In this document: positions 10,491 through 23,028 of the stretch, piece after piece
How positions within the stretch are numbered: the first letter of the stretch is position 1
How the letters are laid out: every line of letters starts with the position of its first letter
Assembly: GCA_037127255.1 (NCBI GenBank)
Contig: JBANSL010000007.1
Location: forward strand, 60,807,038 to 60,871,037
Length of the DNA stretch: 64,000 nt
Direction of reading: 5' to 3'
Source: Persicaria tinctoria
Taxonomy: Eukaryota > Streptophyta > Magnoliopsida > Caryophyllales > Polygonaceae
Program-made: the position numbers and the translations under genes
The notes under the pieces: model-generated
Told to the model about the DNA's origin: nothing
The model's input: only the letters and a program-made list of their open reading frames with translations
The model's database searches: none

Positions 10491-13442
10491 AAATATTATA
10501 ATTTTGGACCAACTTTGGGCCCAACGCAAACCCTTGGGCCCAAAGCACTATCTTTAATGCCCACCCAAGTTGACCCATTCTTAACTCACTCATCCACCGC
10601 TAGAACTACACTACCCACCCAAGCTTCCAAGTAGTCCCAAATTCTATGATTCCTTAGACATTCCTTAACCAATCATCCTCAACGCCGCCCACGATTCCCT
10701 CCTAGACTATCTAGACACTCTCTCCTGGCATGCTAACTCGTTCATCAACACATCCCCTCAAGAATCCCTCCAATCCGTTCTTAACTCACTCATCCACCTC
10801 TAGAACTACACTGCCCGCACACGTTATTGCCCCACACTCCCTCTAACGAAGACCTCTCCCTCGGAATCTCACCACACTAACTCCACTCTTCATCTAAGAC
10901 CTACTTGGAAGCTCAACTATACTCGCTGACCACTAGCTCCGACTAGACCCACTCACTCGGCTCTACCTAAGCTAACACATCTTTCCTGCACCCCATCTCA
11001 CACAACCCATGACCCAAACCCGAAGACCTTAATCTACCTACCACCTTCCGACCCATCTCACCAAGGAATTACTCGAATCATGCCCACGAATAAAACACCA
11101 CCACCTATATATAACCCATAACCTATCTACTAGCAATCCAGTACACTCAAGCATTAAGGCACATCATCGCAAGAACAATTTAGTCATGCAATCATTCACT
11201 ACCAATTCGGCACATTCGTCACTACCGATCCCATTATGTCAGTTCTAGGCCTATCGCACAACATCAATTCCGATTAATAGAATACCCCGCGGTTTGAATT
11301 AAGAATGCTCTTCCTTGAGTCAGTTGAGAGAATCAGGTTCACGATTGCCATCCTTGAAGCATATCCGTCCTTTTTTTTTTCCATCGGTGATGTCGTCCTT
11401 GGAGTCTATGGGTCATGGACCCACCAGGCTTCTGCTGCGCCATTCCGGTGCCACTTGATCGTCAGTTCTTCCTTTCATGTCAGTGCTCATCGAAGGATCA
11501 CAGGGATTATGAGTTACGAAGATAGGGGAGAGACAAGGGCGGACAACACGACTTCCTTAGGGATTTAGACACGGACCAGGACGAGGGCTGACGAGACCAA
11601 GAGAGAATCCCAACCCGGTGATTACAACGATGCCCTTAGGGTATTCCATGAGGTTATAATTGTGGCATACAAACACGTAATAATCACGAATATCATCAAA
11701 TCATTTCACACTAGTATGCACCTATCTCAAGTGATAGCGATTTAGGCATCCATGACATGCTCATATAATCAACTTTATACGTACGCAGAACAAGCTAGAA
11801 ACCTATCATTTCATTCACTAATCATGCTTGACATACTAAGGACATGTATGTACAAATTGGAAAGGGCATATGCAGTATCAATTATGCACGATTTAACGAA
11901 CATTACAAGGTATCACATGCATGATCAATCACTCACTTTAGGTACACACATAAGCAGGCTAGAACAATATGAGGTCAATGCAAGCATATTGAGACGCACC
12001 CTAGTAATCATGCTAAGGGATATGGTTAGGTCATACAGGGCCGGTATAGTAACTATCACATCACATATATCCATTTTCACATAGTAAGACAAGGACGACA
12101 CATAATCATACCAGGGTCCATAATTGGGAGGCATATGTTCTACATGATACTAGAATTGCTCATTAAGCATGTGCACGATCAATAAGGTCTAATTAGATTA
12201 ATCCAGCATGCTAGGATGGTCATCTCATATATTGAACATACAACGAGGGTTGACCACACTATCATGGACCTAATTCATAGGAAGATAATAATCATGGAAG
12301 TTCCATACATATGGCATAGACACCTCCTCATAAGAGCAACCATGCAAGATGTCAGGCAAGTCATCCTGAAATACATCAATATACTGTGTCATGCAATCAC
12401 AAGAATGGCTACTACTATAACCGACAGAATTCTCCAATGGCATTCACCGACTCATCACCTCATTTCCCCGTGCGACGCTAGCATGACTCGCTTGGTAGGA
12501 CACAAGCGTATTCACTCTGTTTTCGAGAGGTGAGGGTAGAACTCAAGCTTAGACTCTTGCAGCAGGAAGACAAAGCTGACCATTATGAGGATCAAAAGGG
12601 ATGACTCCATGAGATAACTCACTTCTAACTCGAAACTACTTAAATCATCACCCCCACTAACATAACCCTCACATCAGACACGATTCCGAAGGTATTTAGT
12701 TTACCAAACCCAAATTTCCCGTGGATGACACCAACCCCAGGTACGAGACTCGATGAAAGCATAGATGGTGGGATACTAAGCAGGACTCGAAACGGGGAAG
12801 GCGAACGCTCCTCGAACCTTGCTAACATGCCTAGATGTTTTAGTGGGACACATGATAGAGTCATAATCATCAAGGGGTTGGAATTATGGAAGATCTATTC
12901 CGACAAGACGGGAACTCCGACTACATTAGGACAAGGTTTCCTCCTGCTATCCCGTTCACATCTTCAATACATGATTAGGTTAAGGCATATTGATTAGTTC
13001 GCTATCCTACACACAATAGCACTTAGCACGGAAGCAATCGGCAAGATTAATATGATCCTCTCAGAGGAGGATAGCCCTCGGGCCCAATTGGATACAATGC
13101 ATACAGTCACGGAGACGATCTATGCTGTCCTTCGAGGGACGGCTGACCGGAGGGGCAAATACATCACAGCCTCCTAACCCATGCTACTTCAACCCTCGGG
13201 CTCCCTGGAGTCTTCAAACCCATTTGTAAAAGAAATCTAGTATTTTGCCTACTGTCCCCGAATTCTACATCCATAAGGAATGCCTATCGCATAGTCTCCA
13301 CCCCCGCGAGATTGCCTTCCTAATTGCTCAGTCTAAGTCCAATTAAATTCATTTTGCCCTTTTGAAAACATTTTGAAAACCATTTGAAAATCTTGGGCCA
13401 TTTTCAAAACCACTTCAACCTATCATACTAGGTTTGCAAAAC
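10491..13442 (-). mobile_element. Non-coding internal domain of a large retroelement derivative (LARD-like)
   Basis: About 3 kb with no credible protein on either strand, lying directly downstream (on the minus strand) of a primer-binding site at 13443..13457. Short open frames exist but show no gag, protease, reverse transcriptase or integrase motif. A long LTR and PBS attached to a non-coding body fits the LARD type. The second LTR was not found, so the left limit is arbitrary. Confidence 0.4.
10571..10820. repeat. Direct repeat spaced exactly 200 bp
   Basis: The phrase TTCTTAACTCACTCATCCAC followed by 'tagaactacact' occurs at 10579 and again at 10779. Confidence 0.8.
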
Positions 13443-13457
13443 CTGGCTCTGATACCA
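13443..13457 (-). other. Primer-binding site, tRNA-iMet type
   Basis: The minus strand reads TGGTATCAGAGCCAG, the standard plant initiator-methionine tRNA PBS, four bases from the end of the LTR at 13462..17114. It fixes the element's orientation as minus. Confidence 0.85.
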
Positions 13458-15512
13458 CCTTTGTAACGATCAAGGATTATGATTCCCGGGTTACGTTTCG
13501 AGGGATGAAACCCCTCGTTGGGATCTTGGGGCCCGATTACAGGTTGAAGGCCCAACCCGTAATCATATATAAAGTCCGCAGGTAAATCTCGTAATCATGC
13601 TCATAATAATATAAGTAAAAGGTGGTGCCATATGACTTGAATGACTCAGGACGAGACTCGATGAGACTGCGCCGTCCTATGACCCTAGCAAAGACTCTAG
13701 ATACTTCACAGATAACGACCGTTCTCTTTTCAAACACATAAAGAAGACGAATACTCATTAATAAGTGCAAATCCTAAACATGATACTACATGGCATGCTC
13801 TTATACATATGCAACACCTAGTATATCCTATGATTACATACACATGGGAATCAATCTAAGTAAGCTCTAGGAACTTACCTCGTACCGCAGAACAACAAAA
13901 GGCAATCAACTAGGTAGTATGCAATCCAATATGTCACAGATGCCAGATGGTCACCTAACAAGTATAAGTACATGAATGAGTCCATGGCTCTAAGGTACAG
14001 AAAACATATAATTATCAAACACACAACTTCACAACTTAACACAATAACCATCACATCATCATTTTCATCGTCTCAACTTTTCATACCATATTCAATGTGA
14101 TTTATCAACTCATCAACTTAAGGCAATTCCAATTCATACTTAGCCAATTTTCATGCTATCATCTCATATTCTTCCTTAGTATATAATTATATATCCTCAT
14201 CATAATTATCTAACATTTAACCTCGTATAATAAATCACCACAAGTCATGCTATTAGTCACACATATCATAACATTATGCTAGTCAGTCATCGAGCAAATC
14301 AGATTCCCAAGTTGTTTTCCAAACAATTTCAAAATCCGAATGAACTAATTAGAAATTCCGACCTTTTGAAAATGCTCATCAAATTCCTTTTTCGATTTTA
14401 ATCCGACAATATCCTTTTAAATCTCCAAGTCTCATAATATTATATTTCAAATCACCCTAATATCATCTTTAAGTCTCAATAATAATATTTTCTAATTTAA
14501 ATCTCAAATAATATTTTATAATATTTTAAATACCATTTTCTTTTAAACATTTTCATAAAACATTTCTAAATCCTTTAAAATTCCAACCATTTTATTTAAT
14601 AAAATCAACCCTTATTTTATAAAAATTACAAACCGACCCCTTTTTATTTTGTAAAATACCAAACCGAGTTCTCCTTCTTCCCAACTTTTCCTAAGGTTTC
14701 CAAGAACATGTTAGTATAAGGATTGAACATAAAAACCGAGGATTGAAATGATTTCTCACCCAAGTTTCTTCTTTTCCTTCGGTTTGCTCGTGAAGCTACA
14801 TCCGGGCTCTGATTGAGCTCGTTCTTGCGCGAGGGTGCCTAGGGTTGTTAGAAGGTGCTCGTTCTTGCGAGATAGCTCGGTTTGAGCTCTTGGTGTTCAA
14901 TGAGGGAAATGAGGAAGAAGATTATGTTAGTGGGGCTGTTATGGTGGTGTTTTTTCTGCTGTCAGGGGAGCCTTGGGTTGTTGAAATCTCATGACAAAAG
15001 TTGAGGTGAAAGGAGGAAAAAAGGAGGAAGTTTGGATAAGGCTTTTGGAGCTTCCTTGCCAGGGTTGTGTTCGAATCTTGTGTTGGGTTTGTGAGGAGAC
15101 CAAATTTGATTTTTAATGGGAACAAGGAGAGTTTGTGGCTGCTGAACCCTAAAAAATGTGGAGGAGGGTGAAAAGATAGGGTTTTTGAGCTTTTGGGATA
15201 AGGTTTGTGTTTTTGTTTTGTGGTGAGGTAAATGGGAGAATAAAATTCAGATTTTTGTGGGATCAAGGAGGACTTAGAAGAGGGCATAACGTGACAGGCA
15301 AGGGGTGTGGATAGTGGTTTTGTCCTCTTGCTATATTTGGGTATACAAGGCAAAAAGGGGAAAGAAAAGAATGTTGTGGGTGTTTCTCTTCTTTGGGGAG
15401 TGAGGAAAGTGTTAGGAAATTTCATGACTTGACTTTTCAATCCACATAAGGCTCTAATAAGGGCTGAATCGGATGAGCTCAAGGGTGCAAGGAATGGAAC
15501 TTGTCTGCCATG

Positions 15513-16677
15513 CAATGGCGGATCCAGAAATTTGTTTAGGGGGGGGGGGGGGGGGGCTAATTTTTTTTAGATAAAAAAGACTTTGCACAAGTACGCAATC
15601 AATAAAAAGACACAAATCACAAAGGCACAAACACACAAATTTATTTCTCAAAAATCACAAACCCTAATCGAAATTTCCCAAATTGATTCACAAATCCACA
15701 AATTCTAACGTAAATTGATTCTTAATCAATCAATTAAACTTAAAAACAATCAAATTCAAGGGAAGAGAAAGAAAACTAACAACCCTATTACTCACAAATC
15801 ATAAACCCTAATCGAAATTCTCCCAAATAGATTCTCAAATCCATAAATTGTAATCTAAATTGCTTCTCAATCAATCAACTAAAGTTAAAAACATCAACTA
15901 AAGTTAAAAACAATCAAATTCAAAGGAAGAGGAAGAAAACTAACGGCCCAATTTCTCACATATCATAAACCCTAATCGAGATTCCCCAAAATTGATTCTA
16001 AAATCCATAAATTATAATCTAAATCTATTCTCAATCAATCAATTGAACTTAAAAACAATCAAATTCAAAGAAAGATGAAGAAAACTAACAAACCTATTTC
16101 TCACCAATCATAAACCCTAATCGAAATTTCCCAAATTGATTCTCAAATCCACAAATTGTAATCTAAATTAATTATCAATCAATCAATTGAACTTAACAAT
16201 AATCAAATTCAAAGGAAGAGGAAGAGGAAGAAAACTAAAAAAATCTTGAAGTCTAGATCAATGCGGGAAGCGGGAGTGCTGCGTCGCCTGAAGAAGCCTT
16301 CGCAGACAGCAGGTCGCGGTGGTGCGCCGCCGGTACTAGGGTCGGCTAGAGGAGGAGCTTGCAGGCTTACAACGGCACTGGCAGCCTGTTCGGCTCGGCC
16401 GCTCGGGGTTTCACCTTCACCCTTCGCTGTGGCGGTGAGTGTGAAAGTGGGGTTTGGCCGTTTTCTCTGTCTCTGTGTTCCGTAAAAAAAAAGGGGGGTT
16501 TTGATGTATATAAAAAAAAAAGAAAAAAAAGGATACAGGGAAAAGGAGTGAGAAAAGGTATTCGAACCTGGGATGACGATATACATGAATAAATAATACA
16601 TGCACCCTTACTATTGAGCTAATTTCTCTTTGTGATTCTATTCTATGCACCCCCCCCCCCCCCAACATCCGCAACTG
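15513..16677. mobile_element. Non-autonomous hAT element
   Basis: The left end CAATGGCGGATCCAG matches the complement of the right end CAGTTGCGGATGTTGG; this 'CARTGGCGGAT' tip is common on plant hAT elements. The flanks form an 8-bp duplication with one mismatch (CTGCCATG at 15505..15512, CTTCCATG at 16678..16685). Each terminus runs into a poly-G/poly-C tract (15541..15556, 16650..16663). Inside are four tandem repeats and a GC-rich segment (16250..16480), possibly captured host sequence. No transposase. Confidence 0.75.
15656..16240. repeat. Four tandem repeats of about 145 bp
   Basis: Each unit begins near ACCCTAATCGAAATT (15661, 15805, 15969, 16114). Spacing is 144, 164 and 145 bp; the longer unit carries a small internal duplication of 'aactaaagttaaaaac'. 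They form the left half of the hAT element. Confidence 0.85.
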
Positions 16678-17114
16678 CTTCCATGTCATTTTGGGTGTGG
16701 TCAAAGTTGGAAGAGGGAAAAGTAAGGTGGGGGTGTCTCACCCAATTTTGGCAAGGACTCTTGTTGGAATTCAAATGGCATCACAAGTCTCCAAGCTTGG
16801 CTTAGGATTTTCGATTTTGGCATGGAAGAGTGAGGGCGAGAGTCTTCAATCCCAAACACGCGGATCGAGTCCAAAAATTAGTTCTCGAGAGTTAGTTTTC
16901 CAAATCCCGCTCTCTAGATTGATTAAAGTTTTCAAAACCCAAGGAAGGATGTTGCCATGTCAAGTTAGTTTTCAAAATTTTATTTTTAGGCCGTAAACCG
17001 GTTCCACGAGTTCTAAAATCCGAGTTAGCTAGTTTTCCGTTAAATTCCACCTTTAAATTCGTTTTGATTTTCCTTTTTCTAAAAAATTAGGATTTGAAAA
17101 TCCGAGTATTTACA

Positions 17115-17311
17115 GATGCGTGTAGAAGTACGGCAGGTGGTAACCTCATCGATAACATGCAGATTCGACTCTCATCTGAAGGGCACAAGTGAGCACAGTA
17201 CACCAGATCCTTCTTGAACTGGCAAACGACGGCAGATACCTCTCAGGCTGCCTGAATTCCAGGAGGGCAGTACTCTCTCTGCATCAAGGCTCTAAAACCC
17301 TCGTAGGTCCA
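17115..17311. other. Unassigned 197-bp segment between two related LTRs
   Basis: Higher GC than its surroundings and different from both neighbouring LTR pieces. Could be flanking DNA of the 13462..17114 element or part of a truncated coding domain; all frames contain stops. Confidence 0.3.
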
Positions 17312-17687
17312 TGCAAGTCTCCAAGGCTCCAAGGGTCAGGGTTTGGGAGAGGGTGAATCGACTAAGGTTAGGAGAGTGAGGGCGAGAGTCTTCATTCCGA
17401 CGTTGTGAGTTTGAATCCCTAAGTTAGTCCTAAAAATAAAAATTAGTTTTCGATGTTAGTTTCCCAATTTCCTCTCTCTCTCGATCAATTACACTTTCGA
17501 AAATCCAAGGAAGGATGCCGCCATGTCAAGTTAGTTTTCAAAATTTTATTTTAGGTCAAAAATCAGTTCCATGAGTTTTAAATTAATCCAATTTGACGAG
17601 TTTTTCATGAATTATCCGATTCAAATTCATTTTTAAATTTCCTTTTTTTTTTCCGAAATTTAGGATTTGAAAATCCAAGCCTTTACA
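17312..17687 (-). mobile_element. Truncated LTR related to 13462..17114
   Basis: From 'caagtctccaag' (17312; compare 16785) to the end TTTACA it parallels the terminal 330 bp of the larger LTR, including 'gagtgagggcgagagtcttca', 'caaggaaggatg' and 'ggatttgaaaatcc', at roughly 70% by eye. It ends exactly against a gag fragment, so it inserted into, or was fused to, that gag. Confidence 0.6.
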
Positions 17688-17995
17688 GTGATCGGGAACA
17701 CCTTAAGCATCATTTGATCATCATACATTCCTGTAGGTTGCAAGCGACTATATACGTTTATAAACTTTGCCAGTTGCTTGTTTGGATTTTCTCGGCTTCT
17801 TCCATGAAACCTTGGCAATATAGATGCCCAATTAGATTTGAACTCGAACTTTGATCCTTTAGGGAGATATGGGAGTTTTGTCACCAGTGATTGCAATGTC
17901 ATATTGAGCTCATTTAGATCTCCTAGTTTCCTTATTGGTGCATCGTTATCATTGTTGATAAGTGTCGTCATCCTGCTTGAATGCTTTATTCTCAA
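17688..17995 (-). pseudogene. gag fragment of an Athila/Tat-like Ty3/gypsy element
   Basis: The translated piece contains FHGRSRENPNKQLAKF and a run ending LKVFPIT, matching the start of the plant retrotransposon gag domain (typically FHGL...ENP..HL..F...). About 100 residues are open; the frame is cut off by the LTR end at 17687. It belongs to the same minus-strand element as the PBS at 19513..19531 and LTR at 19537..20820, judging by order and orientation. Gag would form the retrotransposon's cytoplasmic particle; this copy cannot. Confidence 0.7.
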
Positions 17996-18096
17996 ACTAG
18001 AGAGGGTTTTTTCAATTTCTAAATCTAAAGGCAGAGATTAGTAGAATGAGTGTGGACCCCACAAGATGGTCCATACTATTGTTCACAAAAACACAT

Positions 18097-19496
18097 TGAT
18101 GAGTGTAAAATGGTCGTTGATCTTGCCAAAGAAAACCTACAGTCAAAAGCTTAGTATAGCGGTTAAGTACATGTTTTGATCCCATAAAGAGTGTGTATTA
18201 AGTATGTTTCCCATTAACTATTTAGAATAAATAGAGAGAGAAAGTGAACAAAGCAAGTGATTGATATTTGAAAGCAAAGTATCAAGGCAGTAAGTAAATA
18301 TGAGAATGTTTTCACCCGCTTATCGCAACATGGTTGGTCACCTCGTTTCTTTTTCTCTTATTACCCTAATGATTGGTTTATATATACATAGAACGTGTCT
18401 TACTTTTGTTTGGGGGTCGAGTAGCAATAGGTCCCAGTCTCCTAGCATGTAGATCAACATATCTCCCACGTCGTCGACATGTCACATAGTTGTCAACCCA
18501 ACGTAACTATCGCTTAAGTTATGCTAAAAGAGACGATCTTTACCTTTCCATTTCCTTAAACGATCCAGATTCCCAACCTATTCCTTAGGACATATTTTCT
18601 ACTATAGGTTCGACCCATGAGAGCGGATGTAGTCGAAACCCTAGCTAGATGCAACCCTGTCTAGGTAGCTAATCAAGACAAAGAAACAACGCAATAACAA
18701 TAATATAGAACAAAGGAAATGGAAATAATATAAATAGATAGAACTCGGAATAACCAAACCAACATCTTGACAAGTGGATGAAAGGGAAGATTAGTCTAGC
18801 ATGGCTATCTTTATGCAAAACTAGAAATAAAAGAGAACCTAAAGTTTCTGCTCCACGAGGGAGGTGGAACCCTCTAAAAGAGAGAAGAGAATGATTGTAT
18901 GAATGAATGAATGATGAAATGCTTAGGATAGGGGTCTATTTATAGTGCTGGAAAACCCTAGAATCCTTTATCCTTGGCGTGCAAGCAAAGCCCGTTGGGC
19001 TGAAGGCAGCCATCGCTGAACGATTCTACGAAGATACAAGATTAACGGGCGCCGCTGGGTAGTCGCACGCAAGCACCGATGTTTTATGACTTTATCATGG
19101 CATAGAGATCGTCTAGAGCTTTCCAACTCATGGTTATAACATTCGATCGGACATCCGAGGCCCTAGGAAACTACGTTTTAAGTTTAGGTCGTCGAGCGGA
19201 CAACTTTTACGGCTCATTGTCATTTCAGCGCTTAGACCTTGATTCCTTGCTTCGTTGCTTCTCGGATTGTCTTGGATCTTCATGGCTTGTCCTTGTTCTC
19301 TTTAGCTCCATTTGATCCTTGGTTCCTCCATAATTTGAAGCTCGGATCTATAATCTGCAAGAAAACACTAAACGCGCGTAGATTCCGACTTCTTCCATAA
19401 AGAGTATAAAGTATGGAAATAACTATAATGAGGGATATAATACAGAAAAATGAACCTAAAACTAATCTATTATGTGTCTAAAACTATGCATTATCA
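18097..19496 (-). mobile_element. LTR nested in the leader of the neighbouring element
   Basis: On its own strand it starts TGATAATGCATAG (right end) and matches the LTR at 19537..20820 and the solo LTRs at 23029 and 24502: 'gtgtagattccgac'-type block near the start, 'ggtcgttgatc' near the end. Flanks CACAT (18092..18096) and CACAC (19497..19501) are an imperfect 5-bp duplication, consistent with a separate insertion. About 1.4 kb, no ORF. Confidence 0.65.
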
Positions 19497-19512
19497 CACA
19501 CAAAAATCCGAC

Positions 19513-19531
19513 ACTCCTAGCAATGGCGCCA
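19513..19531 (-). other. Primer-binding site, tRNA-Asp type
   Basis: The minus strand reads TGGCGCCATTGCTAGGAGT, close to the tRNA-Asp-complementary PBS of Athila-like elements (TGGCGCCGTTGCCGGGGA). It sits five bases past the LTR end at 19537. Confidence 0.75.
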
Positions 19532-19536
19532 AAATT

Positions 19537-20820
19537 TGGTAGGACGAAAAGCGGTCGTTGATTGCTTCCAAAGATAATCTCAACTCAATATGATGGTATA
19601 GCGGTAGAGTAGAGGTCGGTCCCACAGAGGGTACATGTGACTTGATGTATGTCTTCATCAATAATAAGAAAGAGAGAGGTAAAGAAAGCAATTGTAGAGA
19701 TGATGAAAGCAATAAAGTAGTAGGAGTAATAATGATTGATTGTAAACAATAGGACTTAGGTAGGCCTTTTATTCCAGGGTTTGGTTTGTGTACAGACTTA
19801 GGTAGGCCACCTATTCGATCACCACTTAAGTCCCTTACTCTAGCACGAGGACGAGTAGCAATAGGTCCCAAACACCTAGCACATAGGCCTTATCTATCCC
19901 GTATCGTCGATCTTCTCTAGTTCTCAACCCAGTAACCGCTTCCACTAAAAGAGATAATTCTTACCTGTCAATCCTCCTAAACCATCAAGATTCCCAAACG
20001 GTTTTTTCAAAACACATTGGCTACTTTTGGAGTAAGGCCTTGTAAAAGATGAAGATAGCTTCCCTAGCGTAATCCGATGCTATCTTAATGACCAATTAAG
20101 ACAGAATCAACAACATAAGCATTATCAAAACAAAGAGAATTAAAATAAACTAAATATAATTAATCAAATATCAGCACTCACATTCCATCAGCCATGTCTT
20201 GAAATGAAAACAAAAATGACAAAGAGATTAGCGACTCATAACTTACCTCAAACTGCAAAGAAACTCTAAAACCGTTTGTTTAATACTGCGTCAAATGTTG
20301 TGTGTAAAACCCTAGGAAACTAACCTATTTATAACGTTAGGGTTGAAAAAAAACCCTAGAAATGCCGGAAATAATAGGATAGGAACGTATCTTTAAAGAT
20401 GGAAATAACTCTTTATAGGATAAACTTTCGAAAGATATTATGCAGATCCATCCTTCTCCTCCCTCGGCGGGCGCCGACCCCCATCGGTAGGCGCCGATCT
20501 TCAGCATCTCAGATCTCTCATCTTCACCTCCGTGCATTCAGCTCACTCCTTGTCTTAGCTATATTTTAGATCTTCTTTGGACATGTTTGCATTTTCGCTC
20601 AGTCATCCTTAGTAGCTCCAACAGCTCCAGGGCTCCAGCATCTCCCTCTTGATTCATTGTAGCCTTCGAGTTCGGATCCATAAATCTGCACATTTAACCA
20701 TAAAAAGCATAGATTCTGAACTTCAACCACCGAATGATAAAGATGAAAATTAACTAGAAAACATGTGCAGCTATGCAACCTAAAACTACCTAGAATACCT
20801 ATACAAAATATGCATTATTA
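19537..20820 (-). mobile_element. 5' LTR of a minus-strand Athila-like element
   Basis: Its inner end (plus-strand TGGTAGGAC) lies next to the PBS, and its outer end is a mutated TTAATAATGCATA (family consensus TGATAATGCAT). 1284 bp, no ORF. The rest of the element continues leftward: PBS, nested LTR, gag fragment. No 5-bp duplication was found at the outer end. Confidence 0.7.
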
Positions 20821-21117
20821 AGTATCCTCATAAAACCAGAGTCGAGCACACAAGACCGATATAGTTCCATCCTAATACCAAATGACACTAGGAGGACCGA
20901 CTTATATGCAAGACTTGGATTTCTTATATTATCAATGTGAGATGTATCATTTCACATCTTCCATACACCGGGGGAAAATGTTTGACCACGCAATATTTGC
21001 CAGTTGCACTTGACGACATTCTTACCTTAAGGTCGGCTAGCCAATAGGTTAGGGTACCAAATCGCACCGCTTTGATACCATAAGGACGTAGAGTACAGAT
21101 GAACCGACATGTCTACA
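20821..21117. other. Unassigned retroelement debris
   Basis: Contains wording of plant LTR elements ('ttatcaatgtgagatgtatcatttcacatcttccat', 'tttgataccata') but no paired ends or coding frame. Confidence 0.35.
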
Positions 21118-22739
21118 TTTAGGGCTGATATTCAAGCTGAGTTGCTCGATCTCGGCTAGGGAAATGCTTGGCTCGAGCTCGTTCGAATTTGAAAATGGGC
21201 CAAGTTCGAGCTCACAGTCGAGCTTGTGACGAGCTCGAGTCAAGCTCGAGTATCCTCAATTTCTCATCTTCATGTAAATTTACATTTTTACCCCTATGTT
21301 AAAATTAAACCCCTAATCTTGTTTCCTTGTTTGTCCTTCCCTAAAGTCGCCTCCAATTTCAGTCTTCTCCTTTTCAGGTCCGAGGTCCCGATGCGGTGAT
21401 CCCTCCTCACTCACTCTCAGACCGCTCCTCCCTACTCTCTCATTCTCAGGTCGGCAGCCGATGAGCTTCGCAACCTCGCATTTTCCTCTGGCCGCCGTCG
21501 TAAAAATCTACCATTCGCCCTTGCAGTGTGTCGATATCGAGCTCCAATGGTTGTCCTCTGAGTCGTCTCCTTCCCCCTTTGGTCTCGTCTGGCCCGAAAT
21601 GGGCTGTATCTAGTTCGTGGTTGTCGATCTTGAGCTCTAACATCTCTTCTGGCCACCGCTCTAATCTCTCAACTCCCCATTGCAGGTGCTGACAAATATG
21701 GTTCTCGAATCTTCTCCTACCTCAAGCATTCAACCTTTCAATCTCTCAAGGTACTTCCTTTTCCTTTGATTTCTCATTTTGTATTATCCTTTTCTGATTG
21801 TGCGCTCTAATCTCTTATCTCCCTATCGTATTTACAAATCTGCCCGTTCTCATCTCTTTGCTCTTCGGTCTCGACCCGTCAAGTATGCGCTCATTCGTCG
21901 AATCTCACCTTCATTCTTGTAATATCGTGCAAAGATGAAGTGGATTACTGGATTCCAATGATTAATTTGTGAAGTATATATGAAGTAGAATACCTTAGAT
22001 TACATCTCCTATTGACTGCAAACTTACAATGGATTCATATTATAGAGCTTTTCGAAACGAGAGAGTAGAGAGATGAAGTTCGGATATGCTTCGAATTGCA
22101 GGTGTTGAAATGGATTCATATTCTGGTGCTGAAATAGATTCATATTCTCTGCTCTATAGTCTCGACTTACAGTGGATTCATATTATATTGGTTTCATATT
22201 CATCTCCCTATTGCGGGTGCTGAAATCCAACTTTTTTGTGCTTTGAATGGGTTTCAAAATGATTTCCTTGATTGAAATGATTTTCATATTTTTTTCATTG
22301 CTCAATTGTTTTCTAAAGGCAGACTTTTTTTCATTTCATTTAATTAGACACATAAACATCTTGCAGATGTAATATGCTTAATGCGTACATGTTGATGATG
22401 TTGCTGCCCAGGTGCCCGAATGTTATTGTTTGTGTTGTGACTTGTGAGCCTAATTTGCCATGTTTTACATTAAATTTTATATCGATTTCTGCATGAATTT
22501 CATATCATTGGGTTAGAATAGTACATAATCTATGTAGTTTATGTTTATTTTCCAAATTATGGATTCTACGCTAGTTTCTATTTAATTTCGCAGAAATCAA
22601 GACATTTTACAGCAATTCGGAGAAAGGAAGGAAATCATGGGAAAGCTCGAGGTCCAATACAGAAAGTCTAAGATCAAGCAGGAGCTGAACCAGGCCACAT
22701 CGAGCAGAAGAGAAGAAAAAGAGGACTTGGCAAGGATTA

Positions 22740-22945
22740 GTCGATATCGAGCACTTTTTGTCAAAGCTTAGCAAGTCGAGCATCAAACCACTCTAGGAGC
22801 ATAGGACTAATCGATGTCGAGGAACCTTGTCGATGTCGAGTACCCGTCGAGTCCAAAATCATAGCTGAGCTCGAGGACATCACGAGGAGAAGAAGAAACC
22901 TACTCGATGTCGAGTACCTTGGTCGACGTCGAATACTTCCCAGAG
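22740..22945. repeat. TCGA-palindrome cluster in LTR1
   Basis: Contains TCGATATCGAG (22741), TCGATGTCGAG twice around 22812-22840, TCGATGTCGAG at about 22902 and TCGACGTCGAA at about 22922. Position in the LTR equals that of the clusters at 9102..9562 and 29905..30080. Confidence 0.85.
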
Positions 22946-23028
22946 ACGAAACCAAGTCGAAATCGGGTGGAGTTCGAGATATGTGGATTACTTGCAAGTG
23001 AAGTCACGTGGGATTCTATCAACTCATG

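Larger units (their letters stand above)
13462..17114 (-). mobile_element. 5' LTR of a minus-strand Ty3/gypsy-like element, split by a hAT
   Basis: On the plus strand it opens TGTAACGATC next to the PBS and closes ...GTATTTACA, so on its own strand it runs TGTAAA...TTACA. Without the hAT insertion (15513..16677 plus its 8-bp duplication) it is about 2.48 kb. No credible ORF: the 197-residue minus frame at 14922..15515 is low-complexity. A partner fragment of the same LTR family lies at 17312..17687. Confidence 0.7.

Noticed and set aside
10215..13000. Several 70-110 residue frames in the LARD-like body
   Set aside because: None shows a known domain, they overlap on opposite strands, and the DNA behaves as non-coding repeat.
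13451..13464. 'gctctgatacca' as a gene feature on the plus strand
   Set aside because: It is the complement of a standard retroelement primer-binding site, so it marks a minus-strand element.
14922..15515. 197-residue open frame on the minus strand
   Set aside because: Low-complexity Ser/Pro/Phe/Lys composition within a retroelement LTR; no domain, no codon pattern.
16209..16485. Overlapping frames in the GC-rich part of the hAT element
   Set aside because: No family resemblance and opposite strands equally open; possibly captured DNA but not a supported gene.
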